This document shows positions 7,078 through 14,779 of a DNA stretch of 27,602 nucleotides, piece by piece. The DNA comes from JBDSKH01 sp050245915 (GTDB taxonomy: Bacteria > Actinomycetota > Actinomycetes > Actinomycetales > Microbacteriaceae). Both the position numbers and the translations under genes were made by a program. The stretch is taken from the NCBI GenBank assembly GCA_050245915.1, contig JBFWWZ010000042.1:1-27602 (forward strand), in the 5' to 3' direction. Below the pieces are notes generated by a model, which was not told the origin of the DNA, searched no databases, and saw nothing but the letters and a program-made list of their open reading frames with translations. Position 1 is the first letter of the stretch. Each line of letters starts with the position of its first letter.

Positions 7078-8094
7078 ATGACCTCGACGCGCACCCCCCT
7101 GCACATCGGCGCGCGCATCGAGGATGCCATCCAGCGCCTGCGGCAGCGGCGCGGCGTCCGGAGGGGCCTGGTGCCGACCGTCGTGCCGTTCACCGGCTAC
7201 GGCGGAACAGGCTGGGTCCGCGTGCTCGGCCGGGTCGTGCTCAAACGCCCTGTCGACGCCGACGCGCCTCCCGAGGAGTTCCGCGGCATCCGGGGCTGGC
7301 GGAGCTTCACCAGCGTGCACGTGCCGGGCGTGGAGGTCACGGTGACCTCCGGCCGCACCCGCCGCACCATCCGGGCCGACCGCGGCGGGGTGCTCGACGC
7401 GCACATCGAGCTGAAGCTCCCGCCCGGCTCCCACCGGATCACGCTGACCATCGAAGGCGGGCCCGCCGTCGAGGCCCCGGTGTTCATCGTCGCCGACGAC
7501 GCCCGCTTCGGGCTGGTGTCCGACATCGACGACACCGTCATGGTCACCGCGCTCCCCCGGCCCTTCATCGCCGCCTGGAACACGTTCGTCCTCGACGAAC
7601 ACGCCCGCACCCCGGTCGCCGGCATGGCCGTACTGTATGAGCGCATCCTCGCCGCGCACCCCGGTGCCCCGGTCGTCTACCTCTCCACCGGCGCCTGGAA
7701 CGTGGCGCCCACCCTCACCCGGTTCCTGTCCCGCAACCTGTACCCCACGGGGGCGCTGCTGCTCACCGACTGGGGGCCCACCCACGACCGCTGGTTCCGC
7801 AGCGGGCCGGAGCACAAGCGCACCAACCTCGAACGTCTCGCCGAGGAGTTCCCCGGCATCCGGTGGCTGCTCGTCGGCGACGACGGCCAGCACGACGAGG
7901 CGATCTACAGCGAATTCGCCGACGCGCACCCCGGCAACGTCGCCGCCGTCGCCATCCGCCAGCTCACCACCGGCGAGGCGGTGCTCGCCGGTGGACGCAG
8001 CGGCGGGGAGCCGCACCGTGGCGACATCCCCTGGCTGTACGGTCCCGACGGCTCCGAGCTGAGCGAGGAGCTCACCCGGATCGGGTTGCTGTGA
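7078..8094 (+). CDS. App1-type (DUF2183) phosphatase
   Basis: 338 residues. The C-terminal half carries the HAD-like App1 catalytic signature LVSDIDDTVMVT with Asp149 and Asp151 (DxDxT), then YLSTGAWNVAPTLTRFL and LLVGDDGQHDEAIY. The yeast namesake App1 is a phosphatidate phosphatase; bacterial members are uncharacterised but probably hydrolyse a phosphoester, possibly a lipid. The N-terminal 130 residues form a beta-rich domain (VTVTSGRTRRTIRADRGG, then HRITLTIEG). Start at ATG 7078 follows GGGAAAC; longer in-frame starts upstream lie inside the divergent TetR gene. Its TGA overlaps the GTG of the next gene (GTGA), suggesting coupled expression with a DNA glycosylase-like protein. Confidence 0.82.
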   Translation: MTSTRTPLHIGARIEDAIQRLRQRRGVRRGLVPTVVPFTGYGGTGWVRVLGRVVLKRPVDADAPPEEFRGIRGWRSFTSVHVPGVEVTVTSGRTRRTIRADRGGVLDAHIELKLPPGSHRITLTIEGGPAVEAPVFIVADDARFGLVSDIDDTVMVTALPRPFIAAWNTFVLDEHARTPVAGMAVLYERILAAHPGAPVVYLSTGAWNVAPTLTRFLSRNLYPTGALLLTDWGPTHDRWFRSGPEHKRTNLERLAEEFPGIRWLLVGDDGQHDEAIYSEFADAHPGNVAAVAIRQLTTGEAVLAGGRSGGEPHRGDIPWLYGPDGSELSEELTRIGLL

Positions 8095-9149
8095 GCCGCA
8101 CGGCGGACCTCGCGGCGCTCCGCCTCACCGCGCTCGGCATCCCCGGCGCCTCCGCCTCGGCCGTCGACGCCGTCCGCGGCCTGCTCGCCCTCCAGGCGCA
8201 GGACTACCCCGGCGCACTCTGGGCCCTCGGACTCCGCGTCCCCGGAAGCACCACGGCCACCATCGAAGCCGCGCATGCCGGGGGCGAGATCGTGCGCTCC
8301 TGGCCGATGCGGGGCACGCTCCACCTCGTCGCCGCAGAAGACCTCGGGTGGATGCTGGGGCTGACCGGCCCGCGCATGGTGCGGGCCGCCGAAGGGCGCC
8401 GGCGGCAGCTCGGGCTCGACGCCGACGACTTCCTGCGCGCAGAGCGGGCGGTACGGGGTGCGCTCTCCGGGGGGCGGCACCTGAGCCGGGCAGAGCTCTT
8501 CGCGGAGTTCGGCGCCGCCGGGATCCCGCCGGACGGCCAGCGCGGCATCCACACCCTGGGCCAGCTGGCCCAGACCGGCGTCGTGGTGCAGTCCGGGCGG
8601 GACCGCTGGGCGCTGCTCGAGGAATGGGTCACCACGCCGCGCACGCTCTCGGGCGAGGAGGCGCTGCGCGAGTTCGCGCTGCGCTACATGCTCGGGCACG
8701 GCCCGGCAACGGCGAAAGACTTCGCCTGGTGGTCGTCGCTGACGCTCACCGACGCCCGCGCCGGGCTCGCCGCCGCCGGCGACGCCCTCGAGCGTATCGA
8801 GGTCGACGGCGAGACCTACTTCCTGCGTCCCGGCCTCGAGCCGGCTCCGCGCGGCGTGCACCTGCTCCCCGGTTTCGACGAGTTCGTGCTCGGCTACACC
8901 GACCGCACCCCGCAACTGGCGCGCGAGCACTGGCTCACGATCGTGCCGGGGGGCAACGGCGTGTTCCTGCCGACCATCGTGGTCGACGGCCGGATCGCCG
9001 GAACCTGGAAGCGCCGGAAGGCGACGACGAAGCTGATCACGATCGAACTCACCCCGTTCGGCAGCTTCACCGCGACCACCGCGCGCGGCGTGCGCGCCGC
9101 GCTCGACCGCTACGCCGAGTTCATCGGGGTCGAGATCGCGATCGCCTGA
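8091..9149 (+). CDS. AlkZ-like (HTH_42/winged-helix) DNA glycosylase family protein
   Basis: 352 residues from a GTG overlapping the App1 stop. The family (PF06224) has three winged-helix subdomains and includes AlkZ, which unhooks azinomycin interstrand crosslinks in Streptomyces, and E. coli YcaQ/AlkX. The catalytic QxQ motif is visible as LLALQAQDYPGALWAL with Gln35 and Gln37, close to the Gln37/Gln39 pair of AlkZ; YcaQ-type proteins have QxD. Other family blocks: RSWPMRGTLHLVAAEDL, RYMLGHGPATAKDFAWWSSL, HLLPGFDEFVLGYTDR and VDGRIAGTWKRR. A role in repairing alkylated or crosslinked DNA follows from the family. No biosynthetic genes for a crosslinker are visible nearby, so it is more likely a general repair member. 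Confidence 0.82.
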   Translation: MSRTADLAALRLTALGIPGASASAVDAVRGLLALQAQDYPGALWALGLRVPGSTTATIEAAHAGGEIVRSWPMRGTLHLVAAEDLGWMLGLTGPRMVRAAEGRRRQLGLDADDFLRAERAVRGALSGGRHLSRAELFAEFGAAGIPPDGQRGIHTLGQLAQTGVVVQSGRDRWALLEEWVTTPRTLSGEEALREFALRYMLGHGPATAKDFAWWSSLTLTDARAGLAAAGDALERIEVDGETYFLRPGLEPAPRGVHLLPGFDEFVLGYTDRTPQLAREHWLTIVPGGNGVFLPTIVVDGRIAGTWKRRKATTKLITIELTPFGSFTATTARGVRAALDRYAEFIGVEIAIA

Positions 9150-9620
9150 TCACTCGATCGGCGGCAGGTGGTCGAGCCAGGTCAGGCTCGCGAACTCCTC
9201 CAGCGTCAGGCCGAAAGACGCCGGGGCGGCGGCAATGACCGACCGCAGTTCGGTCGCATCGATGCCCTCGGCGACCACCACATCCACCCCCGCCTCTGTC
9301 GCGAGGGACTTCTCGTAGCGCAGCACCAGCAGACCCTGCCGGGCGCCCGCCACCTCCCAGCGGATGCGGGACAGCACGCCGCCGCGGGTGAACCCGGACC
9401 CGTTCCACCGGTCGCGGGTGCGGGTCGCCTTCGCCTTGCCGTCGGGGTCGGTGAAGGACAGCACGCTGGAGAGGGCCAGGGGGTTCTGTCCCGTCACCTC
9501 GAACTCGAGCAGCGCATCGCGACGTTCCCCCGTCAGCCACGCCGGGAGGTTGGTGGCTTTGACGGTCCACCGGCCCGGCATCACCTGGGCGAGCGCGTGG
9601 ACGTCGTCGAAGGTAGGCAT
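9150..9620 (-). CDS. Conserved small protein of unknown function
   Basis: 156 residues; ATG 9620 is preceded by GGAGGGGAG, a very strong ribosome binding site. No membrane segment or signal peptide. The sequence alternates short beta-like stretches (LEFEVTGQNPLALSSVLSFT, IRWEVAGARQGLLVLRYEK, VDVVVAEGID), so a small beta-barrel fold of lipocalin-like shape is conceivable, but I recognise no motif. It ends base-to-base against the stop of the plus-strand glycosylase gene with no gap. Confidence 0.7.
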   Translation of the reverse strand: MPTFDDVHALAQVMPGRWTVKATNLPAWLTGERRDALLEFEVTGQNPLALSSVLSFTDPDGKAKATRTRDRWNGSGFTRGGVLSRIRWEVAGARQGLLVLRYEKSLATEAGVDVVVAEGIDATELRSVIAAAPASFGLTLEEFASLTWLDHLPPIE

Positions 9621-9674
9621 CTCCCCTCCAGGGTAGACGCCCGCCGCTGGAGATCAGCCCGGGACGCCGCCGGA

Positions 9675-9689
9675 TACGCTGTGCCCATG
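9675..9689 (+). promoter_or_regulatory. Leaderless promoter of the UbiA gene
   Basis: TACGCT (9675-9680), six bases, ATG (9687). Same TANNNT-N6-start geometry as several other genes here; no ribosome binding site is present. Confidence 0.5.
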
Positions 9690-10505
9690 GGCCGGATGCG
9701 CGCGATCCTCCTCTCCACGCACCCCGGCCCCGCCGTCGCCGTCACCGCGATCACGGTGCTGCTCGCCGTCGCCGGCGGGCTGGAGCCGTGGCGGGTCGTC
9801 GTGCTCGGGCTGGTCATGGCGCTCAACCAGGCATCCGTCGGCCTGTCCAACGACTGGATCGACGCCGACCGGGACCGCGCTGTGGCCCGCGCCGACAAGC
9901 CGGTCGCGCGCGGCGACGTCGCCCCCGCGCTGGCCCGCAACGTCGCGGTGGCAGCGGCCGTGGCAGCCATCGGTCTGTCGTTCGTGCTGGGCTGGCCTGC
10001 CGTGCTCGCGCATCTGGTCAACCTCGGCGGAGGCTGGGCCTACAACGCCGGCCTGAAGCGGACGCCGCTGTCGGTGCTGCCGTACATCGCCGCGTTCGGG
10101 GTGCTGCCGTCGCTCGTAACCCTCGCCGCCCCGCAGCCGGCGTTCGCCCCGGTGTGGATCACGGCCGCCGGGGCGCTGCTCGGGGCGGGCGCCCACTTCG
10201 CCAACGTGCTGCCCGACCTGGAGGATGACGCCCGCACCGGCGTGCGCGGCCTGCCGCACCGCATCGGACGCGTCGGATCGCTCGTCCTCACCTGGGTCAC
10301 CCTGCTCGCCGCCGCGATCGCGCTCGCCGCCGGAATCGGGTTCACCACCCCGCTCGGCATCGCCGGAACCGGTGTCGCGGTGATCATCGCCTTCGCCGGT
10401 CTGGTGCTCGGCCTCAGGCGCACGCCGACGCGGGTGCTGTTCCGGCTGGTGATCCTCGCGGCCCTCGTGGACGTGGCGATGCTCGTCATCTCGTCTGTCG
10501 GGTGA
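9687..10505 (+). CDS. UbiA family prenyltransferase
   Basis: 272 residues, mostly hydrophobic, with eight or nine membrane spans. The first Asp-rich motif NDWIDADRD (Asn55-Asp63, NDxxDxxxD) and second motif NVLPDLEDDARTGVRGLP are the Mg2+-diphosphate binding sites of the UbiA superfamily, which attaches an isoprenyl chain to an aromatic or other acceptor within the membrane. The acceptor cannot be assigned; the gene is not next to menaquinone, haem or carotenoid genes. It starts leaderless and its TGA overlaps the -35 element of the following ECF sigma gene. Confidence 0.85.
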   Translation: MGRMRAILLSTHPGPAVAVTAITVLLAVAGGLEPWRVVVLGLVMALNQASVGLSNDWIDADRDRAVARADKPVARGDVAPALARNVAVAAAVAAIGLSFVLGWPAVLAHLVNLGGGWAYNAGLKRTPLSVLPYIAAFGVLPSLVTLAAPQPAFAPVWITAAGALLGAGAHFANVLPDLEDDARTGVRGLPHRIGRVGSLVLTWVTLLAAAIALAAGIGFTTPLGIAGTGVAVIIAFAGLVLGLRRTPTRVLFRLVILAALVDVAMLVISSVG

Positions 10506-10530
10506 ACCAGGAGGGCGCGGACGACGTGTT
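10503..10530 (+). promoter_or_regulatory. ECF-type (SigL-like) autoregulatory promoter
   Basis: TGAACC at 10503-10508, 16-base spacer, CGTGTT at 10525-10530. This is the promoter form I recall for mycobacterial SigL-class ECF sigma factors. It lies directly ahead of the sigma-anti-sigma pair, with a leader of about 20 bases holding GAGGGAGG. Confidence 0.65.
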
Positions 10531-10557
10531 AACGGGTATGCGAGGGAGGCGCGCCGC

Positions 10558-11064
10558 ATGAGCACGGACGAGGCGGAGGCGCTGCGCGCCCTCTCCGACG
10601 CGCACGCCACCGCCCTCTGGCGCTACGTCGTCCACCTGACCGGGGACCGGGCCGGTGCCGACGACATCGTGCAGGAGACGCTGCTGCGCGCCTGGCGCAC
10701 ACCGGCGATCATCGGGCAGAAGCCGGAGAGCACCCGGTCGTGGCTCTTCACGGTGGCCCGCAACCTGGTGATCGACGAGTTCCGCAGCGCCCGCAGACGG
10801 CATGAGCTGACCACCGACACGCTGCCGGAGCGCGCCGACCGGGACCGCACCGATGCGCTCTTCGAGGCGCTGCTGGTGGAGGAGGCGCTCGGCGCGCTCA
10901 CCTACGACCACCGCGCCGTCATCGTCCACAGCTACTACGGGGGCCGCAGCATCGCGGAGACGGCCGCCGAACTCGGGATCCCCGAGGGCACGGTGAAGTC
11001 CCGCCTCCACTACGGGCTGCGCGCCCTGCGTCTCGCGCTGCAAGAGAAGGGGGTCACCCGATGA
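10558..11064 (+). CDS. ECF RNA polymerase sigma factor (SigL-like)
   Basis: 168 residues. Region 2 spans about residues 8-80: ALWRYVVHLTGDRAGADDIVQETLLRAWR (region 2.1-2.2) and SWLFTVARNLVIDEFRSARRR (2.3-2.4). Region 4 spans about 105-160: VEEALGALTYDHRAVIVHSYYGGRSIAETAAELGIPEGTVKSRLHYGLRALR. ATG 10558 is preceded by GAGGGAGG at 8 bases. The stop overlaps the anti-sigma start (ATGA), the usual arrangement for a sigma factor held inactive by its partner. Closest class by eye is SigL/SigK (ECF19-like). The promoter upstream fits positive autoregulation. Confidence 0.9.
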   Translation: MSTDEAEALRALSDAHATALWRYVVHLTGDRAGADDIVQETLLRAWRTPAIIGQKPESTRSWLFTVARNLVIDEFRSARRRHELTTDTLPERADRDRTDALFEALLVEEALGALTYDHRAVIVHSYYGGRSIAETAAELGIPEGTVKSRLHYGLRALRLALQEKGVTR

Positions 11065-11798
11065 GCGCCACCGGCCACACCCGCTACGCCGACTGGGACG
11101 CGGCGTACGTGCTGGGTTCGCTGTCCCCCGCGGACCGCCGCGAGTTCGAGACCCACCTGGAGGGCTGCAAGTCGTGCCGCGCCGCCGTCGCCGAGCTCAG
11201 TGCCCTGCCCGGCCTGCTCGGTCGTCTCGACGCTGCGCGTGCGTTCGCGGTGCTCGACCCGGAGGACGACGGGCGGCCCCCCGCGGATCTGGTCGAGCGC
11301 ATCCGGGCTCGCGACCGCGCGCGCCGGGTGCGCCGTGGGCTGTTCTCGGCCGGGGCGGTGGCGGCCGCGGCCGCTCTCGCCACTGTGCTCACCCTGACCG
11401 TTCCCGCCCTCTTCTCCTCCACCGAGCCCCCGGTCACGCAGCCCACGCCGCAGGTCACCGAACCGCCGGCGGCGACCGTGGCGTTCGTGGCGACCGCCGA
11501 CGACGTGCCGGTGGAGGCCACCGCGGAGCTGAGCCGGCTCGCCTGGGGCACCAGCATCCGGATGACGTGCACCTGGCATCCCGACCCGGTCAACGGCCCG
11601 TACACGCCGGTGCAGTACGCGCTCTGGGTGACCGACGCCGACGGCAGCGAATCCGCGCTGTCGACCTGGTCGTCCGGCGCGGGTGATCAGGTGGTCGTCA
11701 CCGCCGGCACCGCGGTGGCGCTCGACGACATCGCCCACCTGCAGGTGCGCGACGCCTCCGGTGAGCGGGTGCTGCTGGACGCCGCCCTCAGCTCGTAG
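11061..11798 (+). CDS. Membrane-anchored zinc-binding anti-sigma factor
   Basis: 245 residues. The N-terminal ZAS-type domain shows HLEGCKSC around residues 32-39, the HxxxCxxC zinc motif that grips the ECF sigma factor in the cytoplasm. A single membrane span lies at about 93-115 (GLFSAGAVAAAAALATVLTLTVPALF region), followed by a Pro/Thr linker and an extracytoplasmic beta-rich domain ending YALWVTDADGSESALSTW and VQVRDASGERVLL-like, similar to the RskA C-terminal domain (PF10099). Release probably needs proteolysis or redox change. It overlaps the sigma gene by 4 bp and overlaps the convergent MFS gene by 11 bp. Confidence 0.88.
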   Translation: MSATGHTRYADWDAAYVLGSLSPADRREFETHLEGCKSCRAAVAELSALPGLLGRLDAARAFAVLDPEDDGRPPADLVERIRARDRARRVRRGLFSAGAVAAAAALATVLTLTVPALFSSTEPPVTQPTPQVTEPPAATVAFVATADDVPVEATAELSRLAWGTSIRMTCTWHPDPVNGPYTPVQYALWVTDADGSESALSTWSSGAGDQVVVTAGTAVALDDIAHLQVRDASGERVLLDAALSS

Positions 11799-13188
11799 CG
11801 GCGCCGGCCGGGGCCGCCTCGGCGTCGCCGCCCTCCTGCACCGGGTTGCGGATGCCGGCCAGCGACACCAGCCCGCCCGCGAACAGGAGCGCGCCGGCCA
11901 CGATGGCGGCGCGGTGGAACCCCTCCAGGGTGATGGAATCCCCCGCGACGATGAACGCGATCATCGCGATCACGATGAGGCCCGCGACGCGGGACACCGC
12001 GTTGTTGACCGCCGATGCGATCCCGGACTGCGACATGTCGATGGCCCCGAGGATCGCCGAGGTGAGCGGCGAGACGGTGAGGGTCAGCCCGACACCGAAC
12101 ACCAGCACCCCCGGCAGCACCTGCCACCAGTAGTCGAACGACTCCCCCACGGTGAGGAAGAGCAGTGACCCCACCCCCATCAGGATCGGGCCGACGGTCA
12201 TGAACAGCCGCGGCCCGAACCGTCCCGAGAGGGCGCCCACCCGCGAACTGAACAGCACCATCAGGATGGTGATGGGCAGTGTCGCGACGCCTGCCAGGGT
12301 CGCGGGGAGGTTCGGTCCGTCGTCGCGCTGCAGGTAGACCCCGAGGGCGAAGAAGACCAGCGAGAGCGCGCCGTAGATGAACGCGGTGGCGACGTTTCCC
12401 GCCCAGAAGTTGCGGATCGCGAACAGCGACAGCGGCATGATCGGATGACGCGCGAAACGCTGCCGCACCAGGAAGCCGGCGAAGGCGAGCAGGCCGAGCA
12501 CGAGCGACAGGGAGATCGCCGGGTGGCCCCAGCCGAGGTTCGGCGCCTCGATGAGCGCATACACCGGCCCGCCGAGCCCGAGCGTGCAGAGCACCGCGCC
12601 GAGGTAGTCGATCGAGACGCCGGGCTGACGGACGTCTTTGTGGCCGAGCACCACCAGCAGCCACAGCGTGACCGCGATCGGCAGCACGTTGATCAGGAAC
12701 GCCCACCGCCACGACAGCAGATCGACGAACATCCCGCCGAGCAGCGGCCCGATGATCGTCGCGCCGCTGGTGAACGCGGTCCACACCCCGATGGCCCTGG
12801 CCTGCGCTGCCCCCCGGAAATTCGAGGTGATCAGCGCCAGCGAGCTCGGCACCAGCAGGGCGCCGGCGATGCCCTGCACCCCGCGCGCGACGATGAGGAA
12901 CTCGGGGCTCGGCGCCGCCGCGATCGCGATCGACGCGACACCGAACGCGATCAGCCCGATCCGCATTACCAGGACGCGGCCGTAGACGTCGCTCACCGAA
13001 CCCGCCACCAGGATGAGCGCCCCGAGGGTGATCAGGTACGCATCGACCACCCACTGCTGGGTGGTGATGCCGCCGCCGAGCTCTTTCGCGATCGCGGGCA
13101 GCGCGACGTTGACCACGGTGCCGTCGAGGAACGACACGAACGACGCGAGCACGGCGATCGTGACGACGAGACGTTGATCCCTGTTCAT
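11788..13188 (-). CDS. DHA2-family MFS drug efflux transporter
   Basis: 466 residues with about 14 membrane spans. TM1 reads LASFVSFLDGTVVNVALPAI with the family aspartate; motif A is GSVSDVYGRVLVM in loop 2-3; motif C is GATIIGPLLGGMFVD in TM5. DHA2 proteins (EmrB/QacA type) export lipophilic drugs using the proton gradient. The ATG at 13188 lies one base behind a 9-bp hairpin whose loop holds the only ribosome binding site, and overlaps the stop of a short leaderless ORF, so synthesis is probably translationally controlled. It follows the lipase, hydrolase and LLM genes in the same direction. Confidence 0.9.
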   Translation of the reverse strand: MNRDQRLVVTIAVLASFVSFLDGTVVNVALPAIAKELGGGITTQQWVVDAYLITLGALILVAGSVSDVYGRVLVMRIGLIAFGVASIAIAAAPSPEFLIVARGVQGIAGALLVPSSLALITSNFRGAAQARAIGVWTAFTSGATIIGPLLGGMFVDLLSWRWAFLINVLPIAVTLWLLVVLGHKDVRQPGVSIDYLGAVLCTLGLGGPVYALIEAPNLGWGHPAISLSLVLGLLAFAGFLVRQRFARHPIMPLSLFAIRNFWAGNVATAFIYGALSLVFFALGVYLQRDDGPNLPATLAGVATLPITILMVLFSSRVGALSGRFGPRLFMTVGPILMGVGSLLFLTVGESFDYWWQVLPGVLVFGVGLTLTVSPLTSAILGAIDMSQSGIASAVNNAVSRVAGLIVIAMIAFIVAGDSITLEGFHRAAIVAGALLFAGGLVSLAGIRNPVQEGGDAEAAPAGAATS

Positions 13189-13259
13189 CGTGCGCCGCCG
13201 CTCCTGCGGCGCACCCGCTGCGCGGCATGAGCGCGGTCACGCCCCTTCGCTGGGTTCAT
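13185..13259 (-). CDS. Putative 24-residue leader peptide upstream of MFS efflux gene
   Basis: Minus-strand ORF beginning ATG 13259-13257 and ending TGA 13187-13185, which overlaps the MFS ATG (ATGA). The peptide starts MNPAKGRDRAHAAQ and ends RVRRRSGGAR; seven of 24 residues are Arg. The ATG stands exactly six bases behind TAGCGT, the leaderless -10 geometry, so ribosomes could load on the 5' end of the transcript. The codons for VRR form the left arm of the hairpin that carries the MFS ribosome binding site in its loop. Too short for standard gene callers. Function as a regulatory leader is inference. Confidence 0.5.
   Translation of the reverse strand: MNPAKGRDRAHAAQRVRRRSGGAR
13190..13214 (-). 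promoter_or_regulatory. RBS-bearing hairpin before the MFS start
   Basis: In the minus-strand RNA a perfect 9-bp stem GTGCGCCGC / GCGGCGCAC (13214-13206 with 13198-13190) encloses the 7-base loop AGGAGCG, which contains the AGGAG ribosome binding site. The stem ends one base before ATG 13188. A ribosome translating the leader ORF must melt it. Confidence 0.6.
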
Positions 13260-13271
13260 GGCGCCACGCTA
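13257..13271 (-). promoter_or_regulatory. Leaderless promoter for leader ORF/MFS gene
   Basis: TAGCGT (13271-13266), GGCGCC, ATG (13259). The TAG of the -10 box is the stop codon of the upstream lipase gene. Confidence 0.45.
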
Positions 13272-13934
13272 CGCCTCGACGGCCCGGATCACCGCCTGGA
13301 TCGTGGCCGGTGCCTCGAGGATCCGGAAATGCCCGATCACCGGGATCTCGACGTTGACTGCGCCCTCGAGCCGCGAACCCTCCGGGATGTTCGGGTCGAA
13401 GCGCGGGTAGATCGAGGTGACGTTCGCGTTCGGCTCGCGCAACTCCCCCAGGGTGCGGATGACAGGGTCCCCCGGCAGGAACGCCCGCATCGTCCGCCAC
13501 GGGGTCAGCCGTGCCATCCCCGACCCGGCGAACGGCGTCGCCACCGCGATCAGCCGGTCGATCCGGCGCTCCGGGTCGTCGGTCGTCATCAGCTGCTTGC
13601 CGATCAGCCCGCCCTTGCTGTGCGCCACGAGGGCGACGCCGCGCAGGTCGCGCGCGGCCAGCTGCGCGGCGACGATGGATGCCGACTGCGGGATCGGCCG
13701 GATGTTGAGACCCAGCTGCGGCACCACGTGCACCGGATGCCCCCGCCGGCTGAGCTCGTGCCCGATCACGTGGAGAAAATGCCAGGTCTCATACACTCCG
13801 GGCAGCAGCACGACGGGCCGCCGGTCGCCGGTGGCCCACTCCCCCGGCACCCGCACGTGCAGACTCAGCGCACGCACGCGCAGGGCGTTCGGGTAGTCCC
13901 GCATCAGATGCCAGGCGTGCTGTGAGCGCCTCAT
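13269..13934 (-). CDS. Alpha/beta hydrolase, lipase-like
   Basis: 221 residues. The oxyanion-loop strand is VVLLPGVYETWHFL (about 41-54); the nucleophile elbow is VAHSKGGL with Ser106 (a lipase-type HSxGG); IAVATPFAGSGMARL and VIGHFRIL near the C-terminus give a probable catalytic His. The pattern resembles triacylglycerol lipase/PGAP1-like proteins in actinobacteria. No signal peptide, so probably cytosolic. The start ATG 13934 overlaps the preceding hydrolase stop by 4 bp; the longer in-frame extension upstream is an alternative frame of that gene and is rejected. Confidence 0.8.
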   Translation of the reverse strand: MRRSQHAWHLMRDYPNALRVRALSLHVRVPGEWATGDRRPVVLLPGVYETWHFLHVIGHELSRRGHPVHVVPQLGLNIRPIPQSASIVAAQLAARDLRGVALVAHSKGGLIGKQLMTTDDPERRIDRLIAVATPFAGSGMARLTPWRTMRAFLPGDPVIRTLGELREPNANVTSIYPRFDPNIPEGSRLEGAVNVEIPVIGHFRILEAPATIQAVIRAVEA

Positions 13935-14767
13935 GAGGCCAGCCACTCCCGGATGTGCCCCGCGATCATCTCCGGCTCGGTGTGCATGATCACGTGCGGA
14001 CCCTGCACCTCGCGCAGCTCCACCCGCTCGGAGAGCTCGCTCAGTTCGCGCGCCCACTCCGGCGCCACGATCGGGTCGCGGTCGCCGTTGACGACGAGCA
14101 CCCGGGCACGCAGCTCGCCCACCCGGTGCTCGATCGCATCCCGGAGCATATGCGGCACCTGTCGCAGCAGGTACGGCAGCCCGCACCGCACCAGGTAGTC
14201 GGTCACAGCGATGACGAACAAGGCGGGCGGCTCCCGCAGCGAATCCCTCAGCAGGTTCGCGGTGGCGCGCCAGAACGTGCGGGCCGTGGGCATCATCGTC
14301 GGCGACATCAGGATGATGCGGTCGGTGACATCGGGATGGTCGCGTGCCAGCGCCGACACCACCTGGCATCCCCAGGAGTGGCCGGCGATGACGGAGCCCT
14401 CGAGCCCGGACCGCCGCAGCAGCGACGCGAGCACGGCGGCGTGCTCGGCGATGGTGACGTCGCGATGCGGGTCGGGGGCGGCGCCGTAGCCCGGCAGGTC
14501 GACGAGGTAGACGGCTCCGAGGTGGGCGAGCTCGGCGGCGAGCGGCTGGAAGTAGCGCGACGACACCCCGATGCCATGCACCAGCACGAACGTGCGATCC
14601 GTGTCGACCGGCTGGTGGCGCACCGGGAACCGCTTCACGACGATGGTCAGGTCTTCGTGAACCTGCCGGCTCGTCCAGAACGTCGCCCCGCGCACGATGC
14701 GCGCCCGGTACCTGGCCTCGTCACGTTCGGTGTGGCCCCGTCGCCGGGGCGGTGCGGTCGAGGTCAC
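13931..14767 (-). CDS. Alpha/beta fold hydrolase
   Basis: 278 residues from GTG 14767. Canonical elements: FVLVHGIGVSSRYF (oxyanion region, 60-73), YLVDLPGYGAAPDP, nucleophile GHSWG with Ser131, acid in VNGDRDPIV (Asp231) and His258 in QGPHVIMH. Substrate unknown; esterases, lactonases and C-C bond hydrolases share these motifs. The GTG is six bases behind TAGAAT, so the mRNA may start on the GTG itself; no ribosome binding site is seen. It is coupled to the downstream lipase-like gene and follows the LLM monooxygenase gene, which together could form a small oxidation-hydrolysis unit. Confidence 0.85.
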   Translation of the reverse strand: MTSTAPPRRRGHTERDEARYRARIVRGATFWTSRQVHEDLTIVVKRFPVRHQPVDTDRTFVLVHGIGVSSRYFQPLAAELAHLGAVYLVDLPGYGAAPDPHRDVTIAEHAAVLASLLRRSGLEGSVIAGHSWGCQVVSALARDHPDVTDRIILMSPTMMPTARTFWRATANLLRDSLREPPALFVIAVTDYLVRCGLPYLLRQVPHMLRDAIEHRVGELRARVLVVNGDRDPIVAPEWARELSELSERVELREVQGPHVIMHTEPEMIAGHIREWLAS

Positions 14768-14779
14768 GCCCGGATTCTA
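14765..14779 (-). promoter_or_regulatory. Leaderless promoter overlapping the LLM stop codon
   Basis: TAGAAT (14779-14774), CCGGGC, GTG (14767). The TAG of the box is the stop codon of the upstream LLM gene, so the hydrolase pair can be transcribed separately from it. Confidence 0.5.
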
